Below are positions 7,111-15,353 of a stretch of 64,000 nt of DNA, one piece after another (the stretch's first letter is position 1; each line of letters begins with the position of its first letter). The DNA comes from Dyadobacter sp. CY326. GTDB lineage: Bacteria > Bacteroidota > Bacteroidia > Cytophagales > Spirosomataceae. The notes beneath the pieces were generated by a model. The model was not told the DNA's origin. It saw only the letters and a list, made by a program, of their open reading frames with translations, and made no database searches. A program made the translations under genes and the position numbers. The stretch is from assembly GCF_021390515.1 (NCBI RefSeq), contig NZ_JAJUXI010000009.1:248001-312000 (forward strand), in the 5' to 3' direction.

Positions 7111-8748
7111 CTACCTCACCAACTGCAAATCCGCAATACTCTTAATCCGATTCCGCTCCAAAAACGCATCAATCGTCTCAAAATGCTCGATCACTCTTTT
7201 ATCCTTAAACTCAAAAACCTTTTGAGACAACCCCTGTAAAAAGTCACGATCGTGGGAAACCAGCACCAGCGTTCCGTCAAAGTTTCTGAGCGCTTCTTTC
7301 AAAACGTCTTTTGACTTTAAATCCAGGTGGTTCGTGGGCTCATCGAGAATTAGCAGGTTTACAGGTTCCAGGAGCAGCTTTACCATGGCAAGCCGCGTTT
7401 TTTCCCCGCCCGACAAGACACTTACTTTTTTGTCAATATCTTCGCCCTGGAACATGAAGGCTCCCAAAATATTTTTGATCTGGGTTCTTACATCTCCTTC
7501 TGCGACCTCGTCCACCGTCTGAAAAATAGTCAGATTGGGATCCAATAAGGATGCTTGGTTTTGGGCGAAATAGCCAACTTTCACATTATGTCCAAGCTGG
7601 CAGGTTCCTTCGACGTGGATCTGGCCCATGATGGCCTTGATCATCGTAGATTTACCTTCACCATTCCGGCCTACAAATGAGACCTTTTCGCCTCTTGAAA
7701 TGGTCATGCTTGCATTTTTGAACACAACCTGATCTCCGTAGGATTTTGAAACATCTTTTACGGTAACCGGATAGTCCCCTGACCGTGGCGAAGGTGGAAA
7801 ACGGAGTTTTAGGGCAGAATTATCGATTTCGTCAATTTCAATAATTTCCAGTTTCTCTAACATGCGTTCGCGGGAGGAAACCTGGTTGGTTTTGGAATAT
7901 GTTCCGCGAAAGCGTTCGATGAATTGCATGTTGTCAGCAATCATTTTCTGCTGTTCCTGATATGCCTTCACCTGGTGTGATCGACGCTCCTCACGCAATA
8001 CCAGATAATGCGAATAGTTGGCTTTATAATCAAAAATCCGGCCCATGGTTACTTCAATGGTACGGTTGGTAATGTTGTCGATGAAAGCACGGTCGTGGGA
8101 AATGACCATTACTGCATTGGACTTATTGACCAAAAAATCTTCCAGCCACATTACCGATTCAATGTCAATATGGTTGGTCGGCTCATCCAGCAAAATAAGG
8201 TCCGGCTTTTGCAAAAGTATTTTGGCAAGCTCAATGCGCATCCGCCAGCCTCCGCTGAATTCCTTGGTTTGACGCTGAAAATCTTCCGGCCTGAATCCCA
8301 ATCCTTTCAAGGCTTTCTCAACCTCCGCGTCATAATTGACTTCTTCCAGCTGGTAATATTTTTCACCTAGTTCGGTAACCTGTTCGATGATGGCCATATA
8401 TTCATCGCTCTCGTAATCTGTGCGGGTTTCGAGTGCAAGGTTCAGTTTTTCCATCTCGGCACGCATTTCAAAAACCTGCTTGAACGCCTTGGCCGCTTCC
8501 TCGAAAACAGTACAGTTATCTTCGGTAAGTAAATGTTGCGGCAAATAAGCGATCACAGCGTCTTTGGGTGCGCGTACATGGCCGCGATTGGCTTTTTGTT
8601 CACCAGCAATAATTTTCATCATCGTGGATTTCCCCGCTCCATTTTTACCCATCAGGGCAATTTTATCAGTAGGATTAATCACGAAGGAAACTTCGCTAAA
8701 AAGCACAGATCCGCTGAATTCAACGGCCAAATTTTCAACTGTAATCAT
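7111..8748 (-). CDS. ABC-F family ATPase (translation factor or ribosome protection type)
   Basis: A 545-residue soluble protein with two ABC ATPase domains and no membrane segments. The first domain has Walker A GKNGAGKST, signature SGGWRMRIELAK and Walker B LILLDEPTNHID; the second has GRNGEGKST, SGGEKTRLAMVK and LLILDEPTNHLD. A charged linker (HQVKAYQEQQKMIADNMQFI) joins them. This is the ABC-F layout of EttA/Uup/YbiT-like proteins acting on the ribosome. The frame is open to 8787, but MITVENLAVEFSG at 8748 is the canonical N-terminus, and the promoter at 8769-8798 lies inside the longer version, which rules that one out. Confidence 0.95.
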   Translation of the reverse strand: MITVENLAVEFSGSVLFSEVSFVINPTDKIALMGKNGAGKSTMMKIIAGEQKANRGHVRAPKDAVIAYLPQHLLTEDNCTVFEEAAKAFKQVFEMRAEMEKLNLALETRTDYESDEYMAIIEQVTELGEKYYQLEEVNYDAEVEKALKGLGFRPEDFQRQTKEFSGGWRMRIELAKILLQKPDLILLDEPTNHIDIESVMWLEDFLVNKSNAVMVISHDRAFIDNITNRTIEVTMGRIFDYKANYSHYLVLREERRSHQVKAYQEQQKMIADNMQFIERFRGTYSKTNQVSSRERMLEKLEIIEIDEIDNSALKLRFPPSPRSGDYPVTVKDVSKSYGDQVVFKNASMTISRGEKVSFVGRNGEGKSTMIKAIMGQIHVEGTCQLGHNVKVGYFAQNQASLLDPNLTIFQTVDEVAEGDVRTQIKNILGAFMFQGEDIDKKVSVLSGGEKTRLAMVKLLLEPVNLLILDEPTNHLDLKSKDVLKEALRNFDGTLVLVSHDRDFLQGLSQKVFEFKDKRVIEHFETIDAFLERNRIKSIADLQLVR

Positions 8749-8768
8749 CGTCTCATTTTTTGAAGCCG

Positions 8769-8798
8769 CAAAGGTACGATGATACAACTATTGACCAA
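8769..8798 (-). promoter_or_regulatory. Bacteroidota promoter of the ABC-F gene
   Basis: On the minus strand, TTG (8798-8796), 19 bases and TACCTTTG (8776-8769) match the -33 TTG / -7 TAnnTTTG consensus. Transcription would start near 8764, 16 bases before the ATG at 8748. Confidence 0.7.
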
Positions 8799-8891
8799 CA
8801 ATGTTGAATCAATTGTTAATCACGAGTGTTTTTTAATAAAGACATTACGTCTTACTTAACTAATTTACAAGCAGATAATCAACTAAAACAT

Positions 8892-9140
8892 ATGGACTTA
8901 CGCACGACATTATCAGTAAATGAGAGCTTTATGGAAATGCTGACAGATATCAAAAACCGTGGAGCAAAAGCGGAAATGATTCTGGACATCAACGGACTGG
9001 AACGGGCTGAAGGAATTATAAAGGAAATTCACACCGACGATCCAAACCCTTACATTGAACTACAAGACGGCAGAAAGATTGTAGAAAAAACAATAGCCGC
9101 ATTGAATGGACTTTTCAGGCCTGAGTATGCTGGGTGTTAA
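8892..9140 (+). CDS. Small conserved-looking protein of unknown function (82 aa)
   Basis: A compact soluble protein starting MDLRTTLSVNESF. It has an alternating beta/alpha pattern and an I-x-E-I-H-T-D-D-P-N-P-Y-I-E-L segment resembling a small beta barrel. I do not recognise a family. The open frame reaches back to 8826, but the upstream part is AT-rich and polar and lies in the region divergent to the ABC-F promoter, so the ATG at 8892 is preferred. It converges with the glycosyltransferase gene, which ends 5 bp beyond its stop. Confidence 0.6.
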   Translation: MDLRTTLSVNESFMEMLTDIKNRGAKAEMILDINGLERAEGIIKEIHTDDPNPYIELQDGRKIVEKTIAALNGLFRPEYAGC

Positions 9141-9144
9141 TACC

Positions 9145-10095
9145 TTATGCATTGACCGTCTTTTCAATGATATAACGGGGACGGCCCTTTACTTCTTCAT
9201 AAATCTTACCAATGTACTCCCCGATAAGTCCAATGGCCATCATGTTAAAGCCGTTGAAAAACATAAGCGGTAGCATAGTTGAGGTCCAGCCGGGGACGGT
9301 GCGGCCAAGAATGTAGGAAAGAAGTATATATGCCACAATCATCATTGCAATAACGAAGTTGGCGACCCCAAAATACAGCACCAACCGCATTGGAAATATC
9401 GAAAATGAGGTAATGCCATTCCATGCGAATAAAAGCATTTTTTTTAGCGGGTATTTGGTTTCTCCTGCCTCTCTGCCCAAGCGGCTATAAAACACTTTTT
9501 CATTCTGATAGCCAATCAGCGGAACAATACCACGGAGGAACAAGTTAATCTCCTGAAATTTACCCAACTCTTGAAGGACTCGCTGATCCATCAGACGAAA
9601 GTCTGCATGATTAAATACAAGCGGAACGCCCATCTTCTGCATGATCACATAGAAACTTTCAGCCGTAAAGCGCTTAAACCAAGTATCAGAGCTACGGTTA
9701 TCACGCACACCGTAAACGATCATAGCACCTTTGCTGTGTTTATCAATCATCGCCGTAATGGCGTTGATATCATCTTGTAAATCTGCATCAAGGGTGACAA
9801 AACAATCGAAGTCATTCGCATGCTTTTCCAAACCAGCCATAATTGCACTTTGATGGCCAAAATTTCGTGACAAACGTACTCCAATGATATTCCCGTCTTT
9901 GCTGCAAAGGTCTTGGATAATTGTCCACGTTTTGTCAGTGCTGCCATCGTCTACCAAACAGATCCGACTGTCTTCTGCAATAAGTCCTTGACCTTTGATA
10001 GTGTTGTAATAGTCGCTCAATGCAATGTAGGTGCGAAAAATGATTAACTCTTCATTATAGCAGGGGATTACCAAAACCAGGCGCGCTGGACCCAT
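9145..10095 (-). CDS. GT2 family glycosyltransferase, polyprenyl-phosphate type
   Basis: A 316-residue protein with an N-terminal GT-A domain (VLVIPCYNEE, VDDGSTDKTW, and the metal-binding LDADLQDD) and two C-terminal transmembrane segments near residues 230-290 (VLYFGVANFVIAMMIVAYIL; MLPLMFFNGFNMMAIGLIGE). This is the architecture of GtrB/DPM1-like enzymes that load a sugar onto undecaprenyl phosphate at the inner membrane. The polytopic protein encoded directly upstream on the same strand may be a membrane glycosyltransferase or flippase partner, as in O-antigen or lipid modification modules. Confidence 0.92.
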   Translation of the reverse strand: MGPARLVLVIPCYNEELIIFRTYIALSDYYNTIKGQGLIAEDSRICLVDDGSTDKTWTIIQDLCSKDGNIIGVRLSRNFGHQSAIMAGLEKHANDFDCFVTLDADLQDDINAITAMIDKHSKGAMIVYGVRDNRSSDTWFKRFTAESFYVIMQKMGVPLVFNHADFRLMDQRVLQELGKFQEINLFLRGIVPLIGYQNEKVFYSRLGREAGETKYPLKKMLLFAWNGITSFSIFPMRLVLYFGVANFVIAMMIVAYILLSYILGRTVPGWTSTMLPLMFFNGFNMMAIGLIGEYIGKIYEEVKGRPRYIIEKTVNA

Positions 10096-10151
10096 ATGTC
10101 AATTTATTAGAAACCAGTAAGAGTTGTTTAGATGTCAGTGTCGAAGTTTTA

Positions 10152-11819
10152 TCAAATTCCCTCATGTTTAGCATATACTTGATGCGTTTTTGTTTTTTTG
10201 ACAAGTACGAATCCAATCAACTCCGGATGATTGAGAAATAGCTTATATGTTGAGTCACTTGCAAAATAGGAATTCATTTTATCATTAATAATTACACAAT
10301 TTACTTTGTAGTCTACGATACACTTATCAAAACGTTCGGGTCGGATAATATCATAATAATTAAAAGACCAGTTTTGACCGACGTAACGGTTATAAGAAAA
10401 AGGCGCATCTCCACCCAGAGCTGAAATCTTTCCTTTCAATTTGCAATTCCTAAGCATTAAAGAAAATTCTTTTGAAGGTAATGGCTTAAATTGAGCGCTT
10501 TCTTTATATTGAGAAATATAAAGCAGAGAAATAATTAAGATACTGAATCCAATTGCCGCGTAATCAGCTAACCAATTTCGTTTCAATGATATTTTTTTGA
10601 ATGCTACACAATTGCACAACATTGCAAATAAATACATGTATAAGAAAAAGTGATAAAGTATATAATGAGTGCGTGGATAAATAAAAAAATTGGATATATA
10701 TGTAGGAGCAAGCATTAATAAGAATATTATTATGAAAACTAGATTTTGCCTGAAACCAAGAACAATATTTTCATAACTCTTCTGGTAGTCTGTCCTTATT
10801 GCTAGCAAGAATCCGAAAAATAGAATTACATATTTCCGGAATGGAAATTGAATATTATTAAAAATTATATCTGCAAAATATGATGGAATAATTTTTATAT
10901 AATGAATAATATTAAGTTTAATATGCCAAAAAACAAGAACTGGGTTGGTTATAATAGCGTCTTTTATAGACACCAACTTATGGCCAAATGCATTTGTTGT
11001 GATTTGATTGAAATGATTCCATGGCGATAGATTTAATTGCGGATTGGACTCGATGTAGTTGATAGAGAAATGATGTTTGAATGTCCAGAAGCTTCTGTCT
11101 CTTTCGCCAATGGGCGTTCCCAGGAAATATCCACATATTATTGTAATTGATAACATTAGAAAGACATATCTCAATTTTTTCTCTCGAAGGCAAACATATC
11201 CGGTTACAGCATACAGAAGGAAAAAGGCTATGTAAAGTTCCGGTCTCGCGTACGCTGCCAAGAATACAAAAAAGCAGCAAGTTGACAATTTATGCGTAAG
11301 ATCCTTGCAGTAGGTAAATGCCAGAAGACCTAACAAGAGAAAAACGATTGCATAATGAGTCAACTTCGGTGTTACGGGATAATTCAGGCTGGAAAACATG
11401 AACATAATCGTAATGATAGCCGCTATCCAGATGTTAATGTTACGCCCTCTAAGCAAAAGGTAAAGTAATATAAAAGGAACTGTTGATGTAATGATATAAT
11501 TGATATAGAAGGTTTTAATAGCATCATTAGTTATAAGTTGAAGCAGTAGCTGAAATGCATAATATAAAGGACCATCATCAGCACCTCTATATTTTCCTTC
11601 TAATAGCATCATGCCGAAAGAAAAATACAAATCATCATCATCTGAAATGATGTCTAGCCGATTACTGTAATTATAATTAATTAGCGCAGCTGCTATCAGT
11701 ACGAATATTAAAGTTAGAAATGGTAGAAATGTGAGCCGCTGCTTTATATAAGATGGCTTTGTCGCCAATGTTGCATTGTTGGTATCAGATGATATTGATT
11801 GAATTGACCTGTTTGACAT
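10152..11819 (-). CDS. Polytopic membrane protein, glycosyltransferase-like
   Basis: A 555-residue integral membrane protein with about ten or eleven hydrophobic segments in the first ~430 residues and a soluble ~100-residue C-terminal domain. A short periplasmic loop after the first segment contains SDDDDLYFSFG, an acidic stretch in the place where GT-C (family 39-like) glycosyltransferases carry their catalytic Asp. It lies 56 bp upstream of the GT2 gene, which would supply the lipid-linked sugar. The gene is markedly AT-rich compared with most of the window, as surface-glycan genes often are. The GT-C assignment is an inference. Confidence 0.7.
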   Translation of the reverse strand: MSNRSIQSISSDTNNATLATKPSYIKQRLTFLPFLTLIFVLIAAALINYNYSNRLDIISDDDDLYFSFGMMLLEGKYRGADDGPLYYAFQLLLQLITNDAIKTFYINYIITSTVPFILLYLLLRGRNINIWIAAIITIMFMFSSLNYPVTPKLTHYAIVFLLLGLLAFTYCKDLTHKLSTCCFFVFLAAYARPELYIAFFLLYAVTGYVCLREKKLRYVFLMLSITIICGYFLGTPIGERDRSFWTFKHHFSINYIESNPQLNLSPWNHFNQITTNAFGHKLVSIKDAIITNPVLVFWHIKLNIIHYIKIIPSYFADIIFNNIQFPFRKYVILFFGFLLAIRTDYQKSYENIVLGFRQNLVFIIIFLLMLAPTYISNFFIYPRTHYILYHFFLYMYLFAMLCNCVAFKKISLKRNWLADYAAIGFSILIISLLYISQYKESAQFKPLPSKEFSLMLRNCKLKGKISALGGDAPFSYNRYVGQNWSFNYYDIIRPERFDKCIVDYKVNCVIINDKMNSYFASDSTYKLFLNHPELIGFVLVKKTKTHQVYAKHEGI

Positions 11820-12210
11820 TTCACTTTCAGTTATAATTTATTACATATTTGATGAATTGACATCCGTTTAGTCAATTAGCCAATGCTTTTAAATGTATAC
11901 TGAACGCAACTCTCCTCATTCATCGGATTATTCTCCGGTGAGATCCATTTATTCTTCGGTAAAACCACATGATTATAAGAGCTGGGCGCTAAAATCCGGC
12001 AAATTTTGGCTGTATATTGATCAATTCGCTTCTAAGATGTACGAAAAAGTGAGTTGTTACAAGTGGCAACAAACGTGATACGGAATGGTCATTTATTCTT
12101 CGGTTGGCGTCATTTATTTTAAGGAAAGTCACTATTTTATTTGTTTGGTTAGATTGCGGCTCCTTAATCAATTTAATATACAGCATTATTACACACACTA
12201 ATTAACCATT
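11820..12210. other. AT-rich intergenic region, no gene seen
   Basis: This 391-bp stretch separates the divergent membrane-protein and SGNH-hydrolase genes and must hold both promoters. I see no convincing coding frame, RNA gene or repeat in it. Confidence 0.6.
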
Positions 12211-13248
12211 ATGAATGCACGGCAAGCTGTATTTTCAGCTATTTTCTCTTTTGTTCTATTTATTTCATTAGAACTTTTGCTTAGGATTGTATTTTACTTT
12301 TATGGTTATCCATTCATTAAGCCGGGAGACTATTTGTACACTGGGTTTTATCCCATTATAAAAGAGTTGGTAGGGAAGAATGTGCTTAGCGACGACGACA
12401 TTCATGATGTTCTTATTCTGGGCGGTTCAGTAGTGAGCACGCCATGGTCCCATATGGAAACACGCCTTGACACCATCCTGCAAAAGAAATACGGCAAAAT
12501 GGAAAAGTTTGCTTTCTACAACGCAGCCGTTGCAGGACATACTTCACTGGATAATCTAATCAAATACAGATTGTTAAACGGAAGTCGGTTTGATTTGGTA
12601 ATCTATTATGAAGCAATCAATGAGAATCGTGCTAATTGTATTCCCCCAGAAGATTTCCGTATTGATTATAGCCATATAAAATGGTATAAAAATATTTATC
12701 GACTTCAAAACCATCCAGAAATAAATTACACCATTATTCCATATGCATGTGATTTAATAATGAGTGCAATATTAGACTTAGTGCTTCAAAGAACTTACGC
12801 CAGCCAGGAAGAGGTGGAGCCGGAATTCGTCAAGTATGGTAGCAACATCAAAACTGTCAAGGCATACGAAAGAAATGTGAGTGGGATCATTGCATTAGCT
12901 AAGAAGAGGCAGGACAAACTGCTGTTAATGAAGTACGCCTCGTATTTTCCCCAAGGAATTAAGCTCACAGGGGCGAAGGAAGACATGACCTACTACGCAG
13001 GATGCAATTACGCCTCTCCCGTGTCTATCTGGGGTGATGCGCAGAATGTTAAAAAGGGTATTTTCATGCATAATCAGATTTTAACCCGACTAGCCAGAAA
13101 GAATCAGACGCATTTTTTTGATATGGCTGCAAAAATGCCTCAGGAGGCGCGCTTCTTCTGCGACGTGTGTCATGTCAGTGAGCCCGGCGCACAAAACTTT
13201 GCCAATAAACTGGCAGAATATATCGTTGATGCTAAGTTGTTAGAATAA
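12211..13248 (+). CDS. SGNH/GDSL-type hydrolase with N-terminal membrane anchor
   Basis: A 345-residue protein beginning with a single hydrophobic segment (FSFVLFISLELLLRIVFYFY). Block I of the SGNH fold is LILGGSVVST (nucleophile Ser). A block III-like YEAINENRAN supplies an Asn. The block V D-x-x-H pair is DVCHVSEPGAQNFA near the C-terminus. It probably acts as an acyl or acetyl esterase at the outer face of the inner membrane. Nearby genes encode a GT2 enzyme and a polytopic protein, so a role in modifying a surface glycan is plausible but unproven. Confidence 0.8.
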   Translation: MNARQAVFSAIFSFVLFISLELLLRIVFYFYGYPFIKPGDYLYTGFYPIIKELVGKNVLSDDDIHDVLILGGSVVSTPWSHMETRLDTILQKKYGKMEKFAFYNAAVAGHTSLDNLIKYRLLNGSRFDLVIYYEAINENRANCIPPEDFRIDYSHIKWYKNIYRLQNHPEINYTIIPYACDLIMSAILDLVLQRTYASQEEVEPEFVKYGSNIKTVKAYERNVSGIIALAKKRQDKLLLMKYASYFPQGIKLTGAKEDMTYYAGCNYASPVSIWGDAQNVKKGIFMHNQILTRLARKNQTHFFDMAAKMPQEARFFCDVCHVSEPGAQNFANKLAEYIVDAKLLE

Positions 13249-13326
13249 GCATAACGCCTGGCAGGGGCCGTATTTTGAATATGTCGGCTCCAATTTAACT
13301 TGGCAAACTTCGATCTAACTTACATT

Positions 13327-13638
13327 TCAATAAACCTTCATCATCACAAGCCCGGCCGTAATGAGCACCGCAGCTGCGATCCGCATTGCATTAATGGGCT
13401 CGCCGAGTACGAAAGTCCCGATGAGGAATGCACCGACGGCACCAATTCCTGTCCAAACCGTGTAGGCTGTGCTGAGGGGCAGCGTTCGCATTGCCAAAGC
13501 AAGCAAGCCGAAGCTGGCGATCATTGCAACGATAGTAATTAATGTGGGGACGGGACGGGTGAAGCCTTCCGATTGTTTCATAAAATAGGCCCAAACAACC
13601 TCCAAAAGGCCGGCAGAGACCAAATAAATCCAGGACAT
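13327..13638 (-). CDS. gdx: SMR-family guanidinium exporter (Gdx/SugE type)
   Basis: A 103-residue, four-helix small multidrug resistance protein. Glu13 in GLLEVVWAYF is the essential proton/substrate-coupling residue, and the LSTAYTVWTGIGAVGAF segment is the signature of the SugE/Gdx subgroup, which exports guanidinium rather than bulky drugs. The leader carries a guanidine-II riboswitch (13656-13701), which fixes the physiological ligand. A proper Shine-Dalgarno (AAGAGG, 8-9 bases before ATG) and a sigma70-like promoter are unusual for Bacteroidota and suggest the whole unit was acquired from a proteobacterium-like donor. Confidence 0.93.
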   Translation of the reverse strand: MSWIYLVSAGLLEVVWAYFMKQSEGFTRPVPTLITIVAMIASFGLLALAMRTLPLSTAYTVWTGIGAVGAFLIGTFVLGEPINAMRIAAAVLITAGLVMMKVY

Positions 13639-13644
13639 GACATT

Positions 13645-13657
13645 GACCTCTTAGGTC
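13645..13657 (-). promoter_or_regulatory. Hairpin hiding the Shine-Dalgarno of the guanidinium exporter
   Basis: On the minus strand GACCT-AAG-AGGTC can fold into a 5-bp hairpin that includes the ribosome binding sequence AAGAGG. It abuts the second riboswitch hairpin, so ligand-stabilised folding there could free the ribosome binding site. Confidence 0.5.
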
Positions 13658-13701
13658 GGGTCGTCCCGAATCAGTTCCCACTACGGGGGAGGTCGTCCTC
13701 C
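13656..13701 (-). promoter_or_regulatory. Guanidine-II (mini-ykkC) riboswitch
   Basis: Two small hairpins with identical ACGA loops, read on the minus strand: GGAGG-ACGA-CCTCC (13701-13688) and TCGGG-ACGA-CCCGA (13669-13656), separated by 18 nt. Paired stem-loops with ACGR loops and G-C-rich stems just upstream of a start codon are the defining features of guanidine-II riboswitches. The downstream gene is an SMR Gdx exporter, a known target. The second hairpin ends 17 bases before the start codon, consistent with control of translation initiation. Confidence 0.92.
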
Positions 13702-13745
13702 TTTTTGCAATGATCTGTTGAAGATCTGCCTGGCGAAGATAGCAT

Positions 13746-13775
13746 TTTATAATCCTTTGAAAAGACAGGTGTAAA
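13746..13775 (-). promoter_or_regulatory. Sigma70-like promoter for the guanidinium exporter
   Basis: On the minus strand TTTACA (13775-13770), 18 bases and TATAAA (13751-13746) resemble the general bacterial -35/-10 elements rather than the Bacteroidota TTG/TAnnTTTG form. Transcription would start near 13740, about 40 nt before the first riboswitch hairpin. Confidence 0.4.
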
Positions 13776-13847
13776 CGAAAGTTGCATAGATTTATGTCAA
13801 ATGATATTTTGGCAAATCATTCCTAAACACCTTAACGCTCAACCTCA

Positions 13848-15209
13848 ATGGATAACAAGCATGTGGATGCCGTGGCTAATGCTGCGGATGATATTCCATT
13901 TTCCCAATTCAAACAATCGGCCCCGCTCATGACGCGGCGTGAAATGCTCGGAATAACCGGCATGGCTGGCTTGGCAGCATTGACGGGCACTTCTACCGCC
14001 GCGATTTCGCAGACTGCCCGGCCTCGTATCGCCTGCCTCATAACATATTGGGGCGCCACCAGATCGCATGCCGACTGGATTGTAACAAAGCTTTTGGATG
14101 GATATTGGTGGCAGGGCGCTCACACTCCTTCGCGTGTGGAAGTGGTTTCTGTTTACATTCACCAGTTGGAAACAAGCGGACTGGGCCAAAAGATATGCAA
14201 ATCAAAAAACATTCCGATTTTTAAAACGGTTGGTGAAGCCGTCACGCTTGGCGGAAAGGAACTTGCGGTGGATGGTGTAGTAATCGTCGCAGAACACGGT
14301 GAATATCCGACCAATCTCAAAGGGCAGTGGCTCCTGCCGCGCTGGTGGATTTATGAGAAAGTGATCCGCGTTTTTGAGCAAAGCAAGCGCTCGGTGCCCG
14401 TTTTTAATGATAAGCATCTATCATATAATTGGGACGAAGCCAAGTGGATGTTTGACAAATCCCGTGAACTGAACTTTCCTTTGACGGGTGGTTCTTCCAT
14501 TCCAACCTTTTTCCGCAAGCCAGAAATAGAACTCGACATCGATACGCCGATAAAAACATCGATCGTGGTCGGCGGTGCGCCGGATGAGGGTGCACTTTTC
14601 CATTGTGTAGATGTGCTGCAAGCCTTTGTTGAACGCAGAAAGGGAGGTGAAACGGGCGTCAGATCGGTGCAGTGCATTCGGGGACCTGAAACCTGGAAGT
14701 GGACCGAACAAAATCCCTGGGCCGGAAAGCTCCTGGAAGCCGTGCGGACAAGTTTTGACCTGAAAGCCGGACACTTTCAAGCGATTGAAAAGCCAAACGT
14801 CTGCATTGTCGAGTATAATGATGGAACGAAAGCGGCAATATATTCCGCCCAGGGCGTAGGGTGGACTTACGCTGCCGAAATCGAGGGACAAAAAGACCCA
14901 ACTGTCATTTCAATGCTCGGCTGGCCTGGCCCATTTGATCAATATCACGCTTCGAACTCCCAGCCGCATTGGATTACTGAAATGATGGTGACCAAGAAAG
15001 AACCATTCAATGCCGAGCGGCTCCTGCTGTCCACAGGCATTGTGGCTTATGATATGGAATCAAACTGGGAAAATGGTCATTATTCCGACATCGGTCGTCG
15101 CATTGAAACGCCGTTCATGAACATGAAATATCGCTCTACGCGCGGAGCTCAATTCAGTAGGGGCGAGCGCCCGCCGAAGACGCCTTATTTGCGGGGGTTT
15201 GATGAGTAA
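13848..15209 (+). CDS. Secreted protein of unknown function with Tat-type signal
   Basis: A 453-residue protein. Around residue 28 it has a twin-arginine signal (MTRREMLGITGMAGLAAL), so export by the Tat pathway is likely; the ATG at 13929 at the start of that signal is an alternative start. The body begins with a Rossmann-like strand (RPRIACLITYWG) and contains several tryptophan-rich stretches (DGYWWQG, PRWWIYEK). I do not recognise an enzyme family. The gene lies upstream of an M19 dipeptidase that also has an Arg-rich N-terminal signal. Confidence 0.75.
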   Translation: MDNKHVDAVANAADDIPFSQFKQSAPLMTRREMLGITGMAGLAALTGTSTAAISQTARPRIACLITYWGATRSHADWIVTKLLDGYWWQGAHTPSRVEVVSVYIHQLETSGLGQKICKSKNIPIFKTVGEAVTLGGKELAVDGVVIVAEHGEYPTNLKGQWLLPRWWIYEKVIRVFEQSKRSVPVFNDKHLSYNWDEAKWMFDKSRELNFPLTGGSSIPTFFRKPEIELDIDTPIKTSIVVGGAPDEGALFHCVDVLQAFVERRKGGETGVRSVQCIRGPETWKWTEQNPWAGKLLEAVRTSFDLKAGHFQAIEKPNVCIVEYNDGTKAAIYSAQGVGWTYAAEIEGQKDPTVISMLGWPGPFDQYHASNSQPHWITEMMVTKKEPFNAERLLLSTGIVAYDMESNWENGHYSDIGRRIETPFMNMKYRSTRGAQFSRGERPPKTPYLRGFDE

Positions 15210-15236
15210 TTTTGAATGAGCGGGCGCCGGTGCGCT

Positions 15237-15284
15237 GAATGATTGAATGATTGAATGATTGAATGATTGAATGACGGAATGAAC
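15237..15284. repeat. Octanucleotide tandem repeat (GAATGATT)
   Basis: Four perfect copies of GAATGATT (15237-15268) are followed by two degenerate units (GAATGACG, GAATGAAC). A G+C-rich 16-mer (CGGGCGCCGGTGCGCT, ending 15235) recurs imperfectly right after the array (CGGACACCGTTGCGCT). The array lies between two genes and breaks no reading frame, so any effect would be on expression. Confidence 0.9.
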
Positions 15285-15353
15285 GGACACCGTTGCGCTT
15301 AGTTTGGTGGATGATACATCTGCAACAAATTGATTTTTAATTTATCAAGAAAA

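Noticed and set aside
8749-8787. Longer N-terminus of the ABC-F protein starting at 8787.
   Set aside because: The consensus promoter (8769-8798) lies within that extension, and the family's standard N-terminus begins at 8748.
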